The notes below the pieces were generated by a model. It was not told the DNA's origin. It worked only from the letters and a program-made list of their open reading frames with translations, and made no database searches. From positions 1 to 30,918 of the IMG/VR virus record IMGVR_UViG_3300038701_000196: a DNA stretch of 30,918 nt; one strand, given 5' to 3'. Each line of letters opens with the position of its first letter. Position 1 is the stretch's first letter. Both the position numbers and the translations under genes were made by a program. The stretch is from a virus. Shown here one piece after another: positions 14,156-21,298 of the stretch.

Positions 14156-14539
14156 ATGAGCAACGCAAGCAACTATCTTGAAGACGCGATCTGCAACGTG
14201 TTCCGAGGGACGAGCATCACGGGCGTGACGCCATATGTTGCGCTCTTTGACGGAGACCCCGGCGAGGCGGGCACGGGCGCGACTGAGGTGACGACGACAA
14301 TCCGCCCTGCTGGGCGTGTGTCGGCTACGTTCGGGGCACCAAGCGACGGGGTGATTTCCAACAGCGCAGACGTGGACTTCGGAAACGCGGATGCGGGTGC
14401 GACTGTTGCCGGGTTCGGTATCTACGACGCCGCGTCGTCTGGTAATCTTCTCGCCTACGGCACGTTGACTTCGCAGTCTGTGACGGCGGGCAATCCGGTC
14501 AAGTTCTCGACGGGGAACCTCACGATCACGGTGACGTAA
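14156..14539 (+). CDS. phage fibre/spike family protein
   Basis: A 127-residue beta-rich protein of a widespread phage family often annotated as tail fibre: SNYLEDAICNVFRGT at the start, TPYVALFDGDPGEAGTG, a TFGAPSDGVISNSADVDF strand, GFGIYDAASSGNLLAYGTL, and a closing KFSTGNLTITVT. It is complete by comparison with that layout. It follows the spike-base-like gene by 3 bases, and its stop overlaps the next ATG (TAATG). A spike or fibre subunit on the head is as likely as one on the tail, given the position. Confidence 0.65.
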   Translation: MSNASNYLEDAICNVFRGTSITGVTPYVALFDGDPGEAGTGATEVTTTIRPAGRVSATFGAPSDGVISNSADVDFGNADAGATVAGFGIYDAASSGNLLAYGTLTSQSVTAGNPVKFSTGNLTITVT

Positions 14540-15639
14540 TGCTCGGCCTTTCGCTCAGGGTAAACCGCGCCGCAGCCAAAGCCGGGCTTGAGCCGGGAGA
14601 CTTGCGTAGGGTTCTTCGCGTGTCGCTCTCGGCTACGGGCGCGCTGGACGTTGAGCGGTTTTTGTCGGCGTCTGAGTCTATCGGCCTGACCACCAGCGCG
14701 GCACTTATCGTTTTGCGCGAACTCTCGGGAAGCCCATCGTTCTCGCTGGCGACTTCTGGAACACTTGACTCGTTGGCCTTCGACCCCGTGTCCCTCTTTG
14801 CCTCTGGCGAGGAAGGCGCTCTGTTCCTTCCGGGGCCGACGACCTCTTTCCTGTCCACGACTGACCTCACGCCCGCAGGTGCTGGGGATACTGTCGGGTT
14901 CCAAATGGATACAAGCCAAGGGGCTGGGTATTCGGGTGGCTTTACGGGGCTGGGGAGTGAACTGGTTACTAATGGAACGTTTGATACTGATACGAATTGG
15001 ACGAAGGGCGCAAACTGGACTATTTCGGGGGGTGTTGCCACCACTACTGCTGCCAATTCTTCGGGTCGTGCGATTACGCAGAGTGGGATTTTGACGGCGG
15101 GCAAAACCTATTATGTGTCTTTTACAATTACGGCTGGAGACCCAAGAACAGGACTCACCGCAGTTCGCCTTGATGATGGAGGTATCAATCTTCACTTTCT
15201 CGATGGCTCAAGCACTTACCCCATTCAGGTGGATGCTGTATATACTGCAACAAGCGCAGATTTTGGCCTCAGTACAAGCGCAGGGTCTGGTGGCGCAGAA
15301 AGTTTTTCCATCGACAACATCTCCGTCCGCGAACTCCCCGGCAGGATGCAGACGCAAATCACGACTGCTGCTAGACCCACATTGCAGGATAGCCCAGACC
15401 AGATTGACTTTGACGGCGTAGATGATTTCCACAGGGTCGTATTACCTGCGATGAGCAACGCAACCGTGGCTTATGCCTCTCCGGGGGTCGGTGCTGTAAT
15501 TCTAACAGGTCAGACCATTACGGCTGGCAATTATGACTGGGATACTGACCACGCAGGGCTTATAATTCTGGATAGGCCTTTGACCGCATCCGAAACAACC
15601 GGCCTCACTGCGTTTCTAAATGCGAGGGCTGGGGTATGA
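14539..15639 (+). CDS. large virion fibre/adhesin-like protein
   Basis: A 366-residue protein in three parts. Residues 1-140 are a Leu/Ser/Thr-rich stalk-like region. About 141-265 form a carbohydrate-binding-like beta sandwich (ELVTNGTFDTDTNWTKGA, GILTAGKTYYVSFTITAG, SFSIDNISVRE). About 266-366 contain a DFDGVDDFHRVVLP laminin/LamG-like start and a closing helix ending in TGLTAFLNARAGV. DNA from about 14960 to 15480 is visibly A/T-richer than the rest, so the middle domain looks imported. A role in surface glycan binding is inferred. The stop overlaps the HNH gene by ATGA. Confidence 0.65.
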   Translation: MLGLSLRVNRAAAKAGLEPGDLRRVLRVSLSATGALDVERFLSASESIGLTTSAALIVLRELSGSPSFSLATSGTLDSLAFDPVSLFASGEEGALFLPGPTTSFLSTTDLTPAGAGDTVGFQMDTSQGAGYSGGFTGLGSELVTNGTFDTDTNWTKGANWTISGGVATTTAANSSGRAITQSGILTAGKTYYVSFTITAGDPRTGLTAVRLDDGGINLHFLDGSSTYPIQVDAVYTATSADFGLSTSAGSGGAESFSIDNISVRELPGRMQTQITTAARPTLQDSPDQIDFDGVDDFHRVVLPAMSNATVAYASPGVGAVILTGQTITAGNYDWDTDHAGLIILDRPLTASETTGLTAFLNARAGV

Positions 15640-16211
15640 AGACATGCTCTAAGTGTGGAGTGGAAAAGCCTTTTGAGGCTTACAGCCCCGACAAGACAGG
15701 GCGTGACGGATTTCGCGCTCGTTGCAAAAAATGTTGCGTTGAAGATGTTATGGAGCGCAGGGCAAAAGACCCGAACAAATACCGAGAGCGCAGCAAAAAA
15801 TGGCGTGAGGGCAACGCCGAATATCTCAAGGTTTCCAAGGCAAAATACAACGCCGAAACAGGTTATGAGAGGGCGCGATACCAGAAAGACAAGCAGGGTG
15901 CAAAAACCCGCGCAATGAAGTGGCGGCAAGAAAATCGGGCGTTGACTGCTATGCGCGAGGCAGAAAGGCGGGCCGCGATAAAGATGCAAACGCCTGTCTG
16001 GGCTGACGAAACGGAAACGTTGGCAATTTATGAAGAGTGCGCAGAACGCCGCAAAGCCGGTGAAGATGTGCAGGTGGACCATATTGTCCCGATAAACTCG
16101 GACCGCGTGAGCGGCCTGCACTGGTCGGGAAACCTTCGCATTATTCCGGCATCAAAAAATTCCAGCAAACGTAACCGCTTTTGGCCCGATATGTTTGAGG
16201 TCACGCTATGA
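15636..16211 (+). CDS. HNH endonuclease with N-terminal zinc finger
   Basis: A 191-residue protein. An N-terminal zinc ribbon (C4, C7, C30, C33) is followed by a long basic helical linker (about 40-120). The HNH nuclease site follows: VDHIVPIN (147-154, H149), N166 in GNLRI and KNSSK (174-178). This layout is typical of free-standing phage HNH enzymes that may act in homing or DNA packaging. Codon use is more A/T-rich than in the neighbours, which suggests transfer. It overlaps both neighbours by ATGA, so insertion kept the operon frame. It is not adjacent to the terminase, so homing is more likely than a packaging role. Confidence 0.85.
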   Translation: MKTCSKCGVEKPFEAYSPDKTGRDGFRARCKKCCVEDVMERRAKDPNKYRERSKKWREGNAEYLKVSKAKYNAETGYERARYQKDKQGAKTRAMKWRQENRALTAMREAERRAAIKMQTPVWADETETLAIYEECAERRKAGEDVQVDHIVPINSDRVSGLHWSGNLRIIPASKNSSKRNRFWPDMFEVTL

Positions 16212-16684
16212 GCACTGTCATCCTCACCGTAGCCTGCCCCGAAGCCGCGCGCCCTGACGCCACGCACATGGGCATCGTTCATGGCTGGCTCCAAGGTCAG
16301 ACCCCAGCCGAGTGGCAAGGGGCCTTCAGCGCTCAGTATCAGGACTCCCAAGGCAACCTCTACCGCGTGTTCTCCCTGCCTGTAGGCCAAGCGGCTATCG
16401 ACGGTATGCTCCAGCTTCTGCAACTGGCCGACCTTCAGCGCCCCCCGATGGACGTGCCTGACGAGAACGGCGACTACCTCATCAACATGGCCGCAGTCAA
16501 CCGAGCCCACGACATGCTGAGGGGCAACGTCTGGATGCCTGCCACGCCTGACCCCGAGACGGGCGAGATGCCCGACAACCCCGTGCCGCAGATAGACGGA
16601 ACCAAGATCGTCGCCGTGGTGGGCATGAAGGGGACTGATGCCCTCGCAGCTATGGGTTTGCAAGCGATACCGATGGAGTTGTAA
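16208..16684 (+). CDS. virion-associated protein of unknown function
   Basis: A 158-residue protein starting MSTVILTVACPEAARPDATH. The region HMGIVHGWLQGQTPAEWQGA is distinctive but I do not recognise the family. No membrane or metal motif. It couples to the HNH gene by ATGA. Its end (IPMEL) is repeated in the DNA 157 bases downstream, where a copy lies just before the next gene (see repeat at 16666-16846). By position it is a head or connector accessory protein. Confidence 0.6.
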   Translation: MSTVILTVACPEAARPDATHMGIVHGWLQGQTPAEWQGAFSAQYQDSQGNLYRVFSLPVGQAAIDGMLQLLQLADLQRPPMDVPDENGDYLINMAAVNRAHDMLRGNVWMPATPDPETGEMPDNPVPQIDGTKIVAVVGMKGTDALAAMGLQAIPMEL

Positions 16685-16846
16685 GATGGACGTATCGGTT
16701 AAGCGGGTTCGACTCCCGCGCGCTGGCGGGCGAGTGGCCTCGGTCTCACGGGGAATTGGGCGGACGGCTTCGGAAAGCGCGCCCCGCATTGAGAGCAGCA
16801 AACCCGCCAGCATTTACCCGTTGATACCGATGGAGATTTGAATGGC
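16666..16846 (+). repeat. direct repeats flanking a 157-base non-coding element
   Basis: GATACCGATGGAG occurs at 16666-16678 (end of one gene) and again at 16823-16835 (just before the next start codon). The similarity extends imperfectly to ATGG a few bases on, at 16686-16689 and 16842-16845. The downstream copy supplies the ribosome site GGAG for the gene at 16842. The pattern fits insertion with a target duplication, or a tandem duplication whose middle has diverged. Confidence 0.75.
16685..16841 (+). ncRNA. candidate structured RNA with tRNA T-arm-like hairpin
   Basis: No convincing gene lies here. Visible structure: a T-arm look-alike GCGGG, TTCGACT, CCCGC (16703-16719); then GCTGGCGGG (16722-16730) pairing perfectly with CCCGCCAGC (16803-16811). 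Inside these are a small CGAG/CTCG hairpin and a long arm TCTCA-CGGGG with CCCCG-(CAT)-TGAGA. Together they would fold as a branched structure. No full tRNA can be built: there is no matching acceptor strand and no CCA. Confidence 0.4.
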
Positions 16847-17291
16847 GTGGACCTACACCAACGACCCAGCCAACGTCCCGCGCGATGCGGTGCGACTCTT
16901 GGTGGGCGACACGGACACCAACGACCAGAAGATCACGGACGAGGCCGTTGCGTTCTTCCTGACGCAAGCGGGTGACGACACCTATCTCGCAGCGGCACTG
17001 AGCGCGCGGTCTATCGCCGCGTCCTTCGCCGTCGAGGTGGACACCAAGTTCGAGTCCGTCTCCAGCGACTACAGCCAACTGTCCGAGAACTACTACAAAC
17101 TCGCCACCAAACTGGAGGCGCAGTCCAAAAAGTTCGGCTCGCGCGGGCTTGGTCTGCCCGACGCTGGTGGCCTTACTTACTCTGGCATCCGGGCCAACGA
17201 CCAGAACGACGATCGTGTTCAGCCGAAGTTCAAGCAGGATCAGTTCGCCAACCCGCCGCGAGGCTACGAGGGCGACAAGTATGGATACTGA
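16842..17291 (+). CDS. head-tail connector/adaptor protein
   Basis: A 149-residue protein starting with WTYTNDPANVPRDAVRLLVG and DTDTNDQKITDEAV. This is the signature of a phage head-tail adaptor family, in which a helical bundle docks under the portal. Residues 40-110 are helical (AALSARSIAASFAVEVDTKF). The tail ends in PPRGYEGDKYGY. The ribosome site comes from the second copy of the direct repeat. It overlaps the methyltransferase gene by 11 bases. Confidence 0.75.
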   Translation: MAWTYTNDPANVPRDAVRLLVGDTDTNDQKITDEAVAFFLTQAGDDTYLAAALSARSIAASFAVEVDTKFESVSSDYSQLSENYYKLATKLEAQSKKFGSRGLGLPDAGGLTYSGIRANDQNDDRVQPKFKQDQFANPPRGYEGDKYGY

Positions 17292-17832
17292 TCGGCAGTC
17301 TGAACTCACAAAATACGAAGCGGCCTACACTCACGACAACTACCGGCTCGGAGACCGCCGCAAGGCGCACATCGACAAGCACCTGAACCGCATCGAGCGA
17401 GGGAGCCTGCTGGACGTGTCTACAGGGCGCGGAGAGGTGCTAGGCATGGCCGAGGCGCACGGACACTACCCCGTGCAAGGCACAGAGGCTGTGGCCTATC
17501 TCTGCGACGGTGAGCGAGTGGTCCATGCGCTTGGACACGACCTGCCGTTCGAGACCGGCTCCTTCGACACCGTGACGATGTTCGACGTGATGGAGCATCT
17601 GCTCCGGTCCGACACCGGGCCTGTGTGCAAGGAACTCAAGCGCGTTGCCGCCAAGCGGGTTCTGCTGACCGTCCACAACGGCCCGTCGCGGTTCGCAGGC
17701 ATGGACCTGCACATCAACCGGCGTGACTCCTACGAAACATGGCACGAAGAACTGGCCGATCACTTCGGGTGTTCGGTGATCCGCTGGGGCCGCGAAGGGT
17801 CGATCAGCGAGATGTTCGAGATCGTTCTTTAG
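17281..17832 (+). CDS. class I SAM-dependent methyltransferase
   Basis: A 183-residue Rossmann methyltransferase with motif I LLDVSTGRGEVL (43-54), an acidic strand end TEA (68-70) and LPFETGSFDTVTMFDVMEHL (88-107), the usual motifs for SAM binding. No DPPY/NPPY motif is present, so a base-amino DNA methyltransferase is unlikely. A small-molecule, sugar or protein target is more likely. The ATG at 17281 gives 11 bases of overlap with the adaptor gene. It is the first gene of a cassette with two glycosyltransferase-like genes, inserted among connector genes. Confidence 0.8.
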   Translation: MDTDRQSELTKYEAAYTHDNYRLGDRRKAHIDKHLNRIERGSLLDVSTGRGEVLGMAEAHGHYPVQGTEAVAYLCDGERVVHALGHDLPFETGSFDTVTMFDVMEHLLRSDTGPVCKELKRVAAKRVLLTVHNGPSRFAGMDLHINRRDSYETWHEELADHFGCSVIRWGREGSISEMFEIVL

Positions 17833-17842
17833 GGCGCGGAAC

Positions 17843-18421
17843 ATGTCCGTCTGCTACGTCATCGCATCCGGCCCGTCGCTCGCTGGCTTTGACTTCAGCC
17901 GTCTGCCCGAAGGCTATCGCATCGGGGCGAACAAATCCGCATGGCTGGCCGACTGCGATGCGCTGGTGACGTTGGACGGTCGGTTCTGGCGCGGACACCA
18001 ACGCGAGATCGCCGCGTTCAACGGTGACAAATATGTCACAGAAAAGGTTGTCGAGAACCAGCCGACGCATGGAGCGCATGTTGCCAAGCGGATGCGGTTC
18101 AATGGCATGAGCGAGTCGCTGGACGAACTCACCGGCACGAACTCGGGGTTTGCCGCCCTGAACGTGGCATATCTTCTGGGCTACACCGAGATTGCAATGC
18201 TGGGCTTTGATTTCAGGTGGGACAGTGGCAAGTCGCACTTCCACGACGGCTATACATGGCAGAACCGGCAAGCGCACCACCAGCTTCAGCGATGGGCGCG
18301 GGAGTTCGACCACACGCCGGGTCAGTTCCGCGCGAAGGGTGTCAGCGTAACGAACTTCATCGGCCCGAACGGGTCGAGCGTAACGGCGTTCCCGACGCGG
18401 CCTTTGAGTGATCTGATATGA
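17843..18421 (+). CDS. MptE/GT42-like Rossmann protein, possible glycosyltransferase
   Basis: A 192-residue protein. It has an N-terminal nucleotide-binding-type motif VIASGPSLAGFDF (6-18), IGANKSAW, LVTLDGRFW (41-49), and GTNSGFAALN with LGYTEIAMLGFDF (98-124). This pattern is shared by DUF115/MptE-like and GT42 sialyltransferase-like proteins, many of which sit in phage and surface-sugar loci. The activity is not certain. It starts 10 bases after the methyltransferase and couples by ATGA to the next glycosyltransferase, so joint action on a glycan is likely. Confidence 0.65.
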   Translation: MSVCYVIASGPSLAGFDFSRLPEGYRIGANKSAWLADCDALVTLDGRFWRGHQREIAAFNGDKYVTEKVVENQPTHGAHVAKRMRFNGMSESLDELTGTNSGFAALNVAYLLGYTEIAMLGFDFRWDSGKSHFHDGYTWQNRQAHHQLQRWAREFDHTPGQFRAKGVSVTNFIGPNGSSVTAFPTRPLSDLI

Positions 18422-18987
18422 CAACGGTTCTGACTGTTTTGCGGCGTGGCGGCGAATACAAGGATGAACACGTCGAGCGTCTGCGCAAACAGATCGCGCC
18501 CTACACGGACAACTTCGTCTGTCTGGACGACGAGGCTCTGGTCCACGATTGGCCTAAGTGGTGGCCCAAAATCGAGTTGCTCAAGATACATGGCCCGTGC
18601 CTGTATTTTGACTTGGACACGACAATCGTGGGCGACATCACGCCGATGCTGGAGGCCGCAAAGGAGCATCCGTTCATCGCCTTGCGCAACCCGATGCGGG
18701 GTGTGCCGATGGGGTCGGGCATCATGGCATGGAGCGGCGACATGCGGTATCTGTATGATGCCTTCGCGCTCAAGCCAGACGCCTACATGGAGCGGTTCAG
18801 GCAACTACCCAACCTTGGGGATCAGGCGTTCATCCACAAGTTCAAGCGCCAACCCACGACGTTCTGGCAAGACCTCTTTCCGGAGCAAATCCTCAGTTAC
18901 AAGGTGGAGTGCCGCGAGTCTGTTCCCGAGGACGCAATGGTGGTATATTTCCACGGTAAGCCGCGACCTTGGGATGTGGGCCAGTGA
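18418..18987 (+). CDS. GT-A fold glycosyltransferase
   Basis: A 189-residue glycosyltransferase with a DxD metal/nucleotide-sugar motif in YFDLDTTIVGD (63-73, D65 and D67), acceptor-side GSGIMAWSGD (99-108) and the closing YFHGKPRPWDV (177-187), which is typical of small phage and bacterial GT8-like enzymes. It would move a sugar from a nucleotide donor to an unknown acceptor. The short length points to a single catalytic domain. The stop overlaps the next start as GTGA. Confidence 0.8.
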   Translation: MTTVLTVLRRGGEYKDEHVERLRKQIAPYTDNFVCLDDEALVHDWPKWWPKIELLKIHGPCLYFDLDTTIVGDITPMLEAAKEHPFIALRNPMRGVPMGSGIMAWSGDMRYLYDAFALKPDAYMERFRQLPNLGDQAFIHKFKRQPTTFWQDLFPEQILSYKVECRESVPEDAMVVYFHGKPRPWDVGQ

Positions 18988-19328
18988 GACTGCACAAAGA
19001 CGTTCAGCGTTTGCTCAACACACACGGTTACGCCGTGTCGTTCAGCCGTGCGCAGTCGGGCGGCACCTACGATCCGGCGACGGGTGATGTGACAGGCGGC
19101 TCTACGCTGACGTGGACCGGGCGTGGTGTGTTCATCAACTACATGGACGAGGACGTGAACGGCACGTCGATCACCACCGACGACCGCAAGTTGCTGCTCC
19201 AGGCTATCGGGCTGGATCGCGCGCCGGAGGTGGGGGACATAGTTACCGGCGTCGGACAGGTTCTGGATGTGCGGACTCTGTTGTCCAGCACAACCGTCAT
19301 CGCCTACATCTGCCAAGTGAGGGGCTGA
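18984..19328 (+). CDS. head closure/head-tail joining protein
   Basis: A 114-residue protein starting at GTG 18984 (MRLHKDVQRLLNTHGYAVSF), with a beta-rich middle (STLTWTGRGVFINYM, TDDRKLLLQAIGL) and PEVGDIVTGVGQVLDVRTL. This is the shape of head-tail stopper proteins found between the adaptor and tail completion genes in siphoviruses. The GTGA overlap sets the start; a TTG 15 bases upstream is less likely. The call rests on position and length as much as sequence. Confidence 0.65.
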   Translation: MRLHKDVQRLLNTHGYAVSFSRAQSGGTYDPATGDVTGGSTLTWTGRGVFINYMDEDVNGTSITTDDRKLLLQAIGLDRAPEVGDIVTGVGQVLDVRTLLSSTTVIAYICQVRG

Positions 19329-19332
19329 CGAC

Positions 19333-19821
19333 ATGGTGCAGATGAAAGTGTTCACCAAGGGTATGAGCATCGAGGAGCAGGCGAAGGAACTGGCCCAGCA
19401 AGTCGGTGCGCTCAAATACCGGACATTGGTGAGCATGGCTGAGACCATCGCCCAGACCAGCCCGGTGGACAGCGGCACATACGCCCGGAACCACGAGGTT
19501 GCGTTGCGGAGCGGGAGTTTCACGGCGAACGTGATGCGAGACCCGGACGCGCCGAGGCGCAGTAAGGGCGACCCTGTCAATGTGCAGGCAGCACGAGACG
19601 CTGGTCTTCAGGGCATGATGGACGACATCAACGGCTTTGGCTTGCTCAACGCCGCTGGTGGCATCCGCAGTCTCGCTGACCCGGATCAGAACAATTTCGT
19701 GTTTCGCAACCCGGTGGAATACGCGAGTGCGGTGGAGGCGAGAGACGCCGTATACGCCCGCACACGGCGGGAAGTCGGCAACGCAATCTCGGATGCAGTG
19801 TCCGCAGTTCGGAGGCGCTAA
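19333..19821 (+). CDS. HK97 gp10-like tail completion protein
   Basis: A 162-residue protein. SPVDSGTYARNHEVAL (43-58) is the SPVDTGxxR signature of the HK97 gp10/tail-completion family. FRNPVEYASAVEARDAVYAR near the C-terminus is the conserved closing segment. The N-terminal helix is as expected. It sits between the head-closure and tail-terminator genes, the standard place. The ATG at 19333 is set by position after the previous stop. Confidence 0.8.
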   Translation: MVQMKVFTKGMSIEEQAKELAQQVGALKYRTLVSMAETIAQTSPVDSGTYARNHEVALRSGSFTANVMRDPDAPRRSKGDPVNVQAARDAGLQGMMDDINGFGLLNAAGGIRSLADPDQNNFVFRNPVEYASAVEARDAVYARTRREVGNAISDAVSAVRRR

Positions 19822-20229
19822 ATGCCCATCCTCAACGACATTCGCGCCACACTTGATACAGCCCTCGCCAATTTGTCCGGTTTGCCAGACATCGCCTTCG
19901 AGAACGCGCCGTTCGACCAAGTTGCCGGTCAACCGCACCTGCGCACGTCGCTGTTCCTAACCTCACGTCGCCCTGCTGTGCGCGGACCCAATCCGCAGAT
20001 GCGCTATCAGGGTCTCTACCAGATTACCATTGCCGTGCCGACGGACAGAGGCACAGGCGATGCGTTCGACTACGCCGACCTCATCATGACCGAGTTCGAT
20101 GGCTCGACGGATGTAGCCGGGAGCGACGTGACGGTCTCCATCGAATACGCCGAACTCGGTGGGCAGGTGTTCGACGAACCGTTCTACCTGCTGCCCGTGC
20201 AGATCGCGTGGTATGTCTACGCCGACTGA
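19822..20229 (+). CDS. tail terminator protein (DUF4128-like)
   Basis: A 135-residue protein. RRPAVRGPNPQMRYQGLYQI (49-68) and IAVPTDRGTGDAFDYADLIM match the DUF4128/lambda gpU-like tail terminator pattern, which caps the tail tube at the head-proximal end. It starts directly after the tail completion stop codon. Its own stop is followed by the promoter for the tail tube gene. Confidence 0.78.
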   Translation: MPILNDIRATLDTALANLSGLPDIAFENAPFDQVAGQPHLRTSLFLTSRRPAVRGPNPQMRYQGLYQITIAVPTDRGTGDAFDYADLIMTEFDGSTDVAGSDVTVSIEYAELGGQVFDEPFYLLPVQIAWYVYAD

Positions 20230-20239
20230 TTCGGTGTTG

Positions 20240-20268
20240 TTGCTTGGCCACAGGCAATAGGGTATTAT
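20240..20268 (+). promoter_or_regulatory. sigma-70-like promoter before tail tube gene
   Basis: TTGCTT (20240-20245), a 17-base spacer and TATTAT (20263-20268), with a 34-base leader containing TTGGAGG before the ATG at 20303. It is the clearest promoter in the window, placed to boost the abundant tail tube protein. Confidence 0.65.
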
Positions 20269-20302
20269 TCTCCGAGAAACGAAATCCTCTTGGAGGCCAA
20301 AA

Positions 20303-21214
20303 ATGAGCTTTGCCCAGGGAAGTCGCAGTTCGCTCGCGATTGGCGTTCAAGCCGACTTCGACACCACCGCCACTGTTTTCACCAATCTGCCCATCAAGAC
20401 GCACTCGCTTGATCTGACGAAAGAGCGTCTTCAGGGTCAGGACATTCAGGCAGACCGGATGCCGCGTGTTGACCGCCACGGCAACCGCAGCGCAGCCGGG
20501 TCGATTGAGATCGACCTGCGGAAAGGCAACTACGACGATCTGCTCGAAGCGGCGATGTTGTCGTCCTTCGACTCGTCCGACGAGATGACCATCGGCACCA
20601 CGCCGAAGTTCCTCACCCTTGAGGATCGGATGGAGGACATCGCGCAATACCGTCTGTTCACCGGTATGACGGTCAGCACTGCGACGTTCTCGATTGCACC
20701 GAACCAGATGGTCGAGACCTCGTTCGAGATGGTTGGCCGCGACATGACGATCAGCGGAACGCCCAAGACGGTTGGTGCCTCCACGATCAACCCGCCCTTC
20801 GACAGCTACAACGGCGCGATCTACGAGGGGGGCGTTGCCACGTCCGACCTCATCAATGTTGTGACCTCGATTGAGTTCAGCATCACCAACTCCTTTGCGC
20901 CCACCTTCGTGGTTGGTGCCGACACCACGCCGCATCTTGAGTTCGGTCGGTCGATCATTGAGGGAACGCTGACGACCTACGTTGAGGATGCGACTCTTAT
21001 CAACCGCTTCCTATCTGAACAGGAAACGGAGTTGCAAGTTTCGGTGGACGATCCCACCGGCACGAACGCCTATACCTTCTACTTCCCCCGCATCAAGTTC
21101 AACGGCGGCTCGGTCCCGCTCGCCAACGAGCAGTCCCGCCTGCTCGAAATCCCGTTTGTTGCGCTTTACGACACCACCGAGGCAACTCAGTTGGTGTTGA
21201 CGCGCTCCAGCTAA
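20303..21214 (+). CDS. major tail tube protein
   Basis: A 303-residue protein of the phage tube type. An N-terminal extended arm (SFAQGSRSSLAIGVQADFDT) precedes two similar beta domains: residues about 55-170 with RSAAGSIEIDLRKGNYDDLL, and about 185-300 with TSIEFSITNSFAPTF, EFGRSIIEGTLTTYV and a closing NEQSRLLEIPFVALYD. It forms the stacked rings of the tail tube. It has its own promoter and a strong TTGGAGG. The size is usual for two-domain tube proteins. Confidence 0.85.
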   Translation: MSFAQGSRSSLAIGVQADFDTTATVFTNLPIKTHSLDLTKERLQGQDIQADRMPRVDRHGNRSAAGSIEIDLRKGNYDDLLEAAMLSSFDSSDEMTIGTTPKFLTLEDRMEDIAQYRLFTGMTVSTATFSIAPNQMVETSFEMVGRDMTISGTPKTVGASTINPPFDSYNGAIYEGGVATSDLINVVTSIEFSITNSFAPTFVVGADTTPHLEFGRSIIEGTLTTYVEDATLINRFLSEQETELQVSVDDPTGTNAYTFYFPRIKFNGGSVPLANEQSRLLEIPFVALYDTTEATQLVLTRSS

Positions 21215-21232
21215 TCCCGGCGCTGGGATACC

Positions 21233-21287
21233 GGGCAGGCAGTGAATGTCGGGGTCACTGCCTGCCCACCCTGACCAACCCCGACAT
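21233..21287 (+). promoter_or_regulatory. paired RNA structures before tail chaperone gene
   Basis: GGGCAGGCAGTGA (21233-21245) and TCACTGCCTGCCC (21255-21267) form a perfect 13-bp stem. Its 9-base loop ATGTCGGGG (21246-21254) is exactly complementary to CCCCGACAT at 21279-21287, next to the GGAG ribosome site (21288-21291) of the gene at 21299. No T-run follows, so it is not a standard terminator. It suggests a switch or a partial pseudoknot that limits readthrough or translation after the abundant tube gene. Confidence 0.65.
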
Positions 21288-21298
21288 GGAGACCCCCG

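Noticed and set aside
16655-16740. Second complete tRNA around the T-arm-like hairpin
   Set aside because: No acceptor strand, D-arm or anticodon arm can be fitted upstream in the normal distance, and there is no CCA. A permuted tRNA needs a gap of four bases between T-arm and acceptor, so it was not called.
16638-16841. 67-codon open frame across the structured interval
   Set aside because: It begins inside the previous gene, is full of Arg/Ser codons from GC-rich structure, and ends inside the copied repeat. It lacks a ribosome site.
21233-21287. Fully formed H-type pseudoknot
   Set aside because: With no bases between the stems on one side, both helices cannot form completely at once. 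Alternative pairings or a partial pseudoknot are more realistic.
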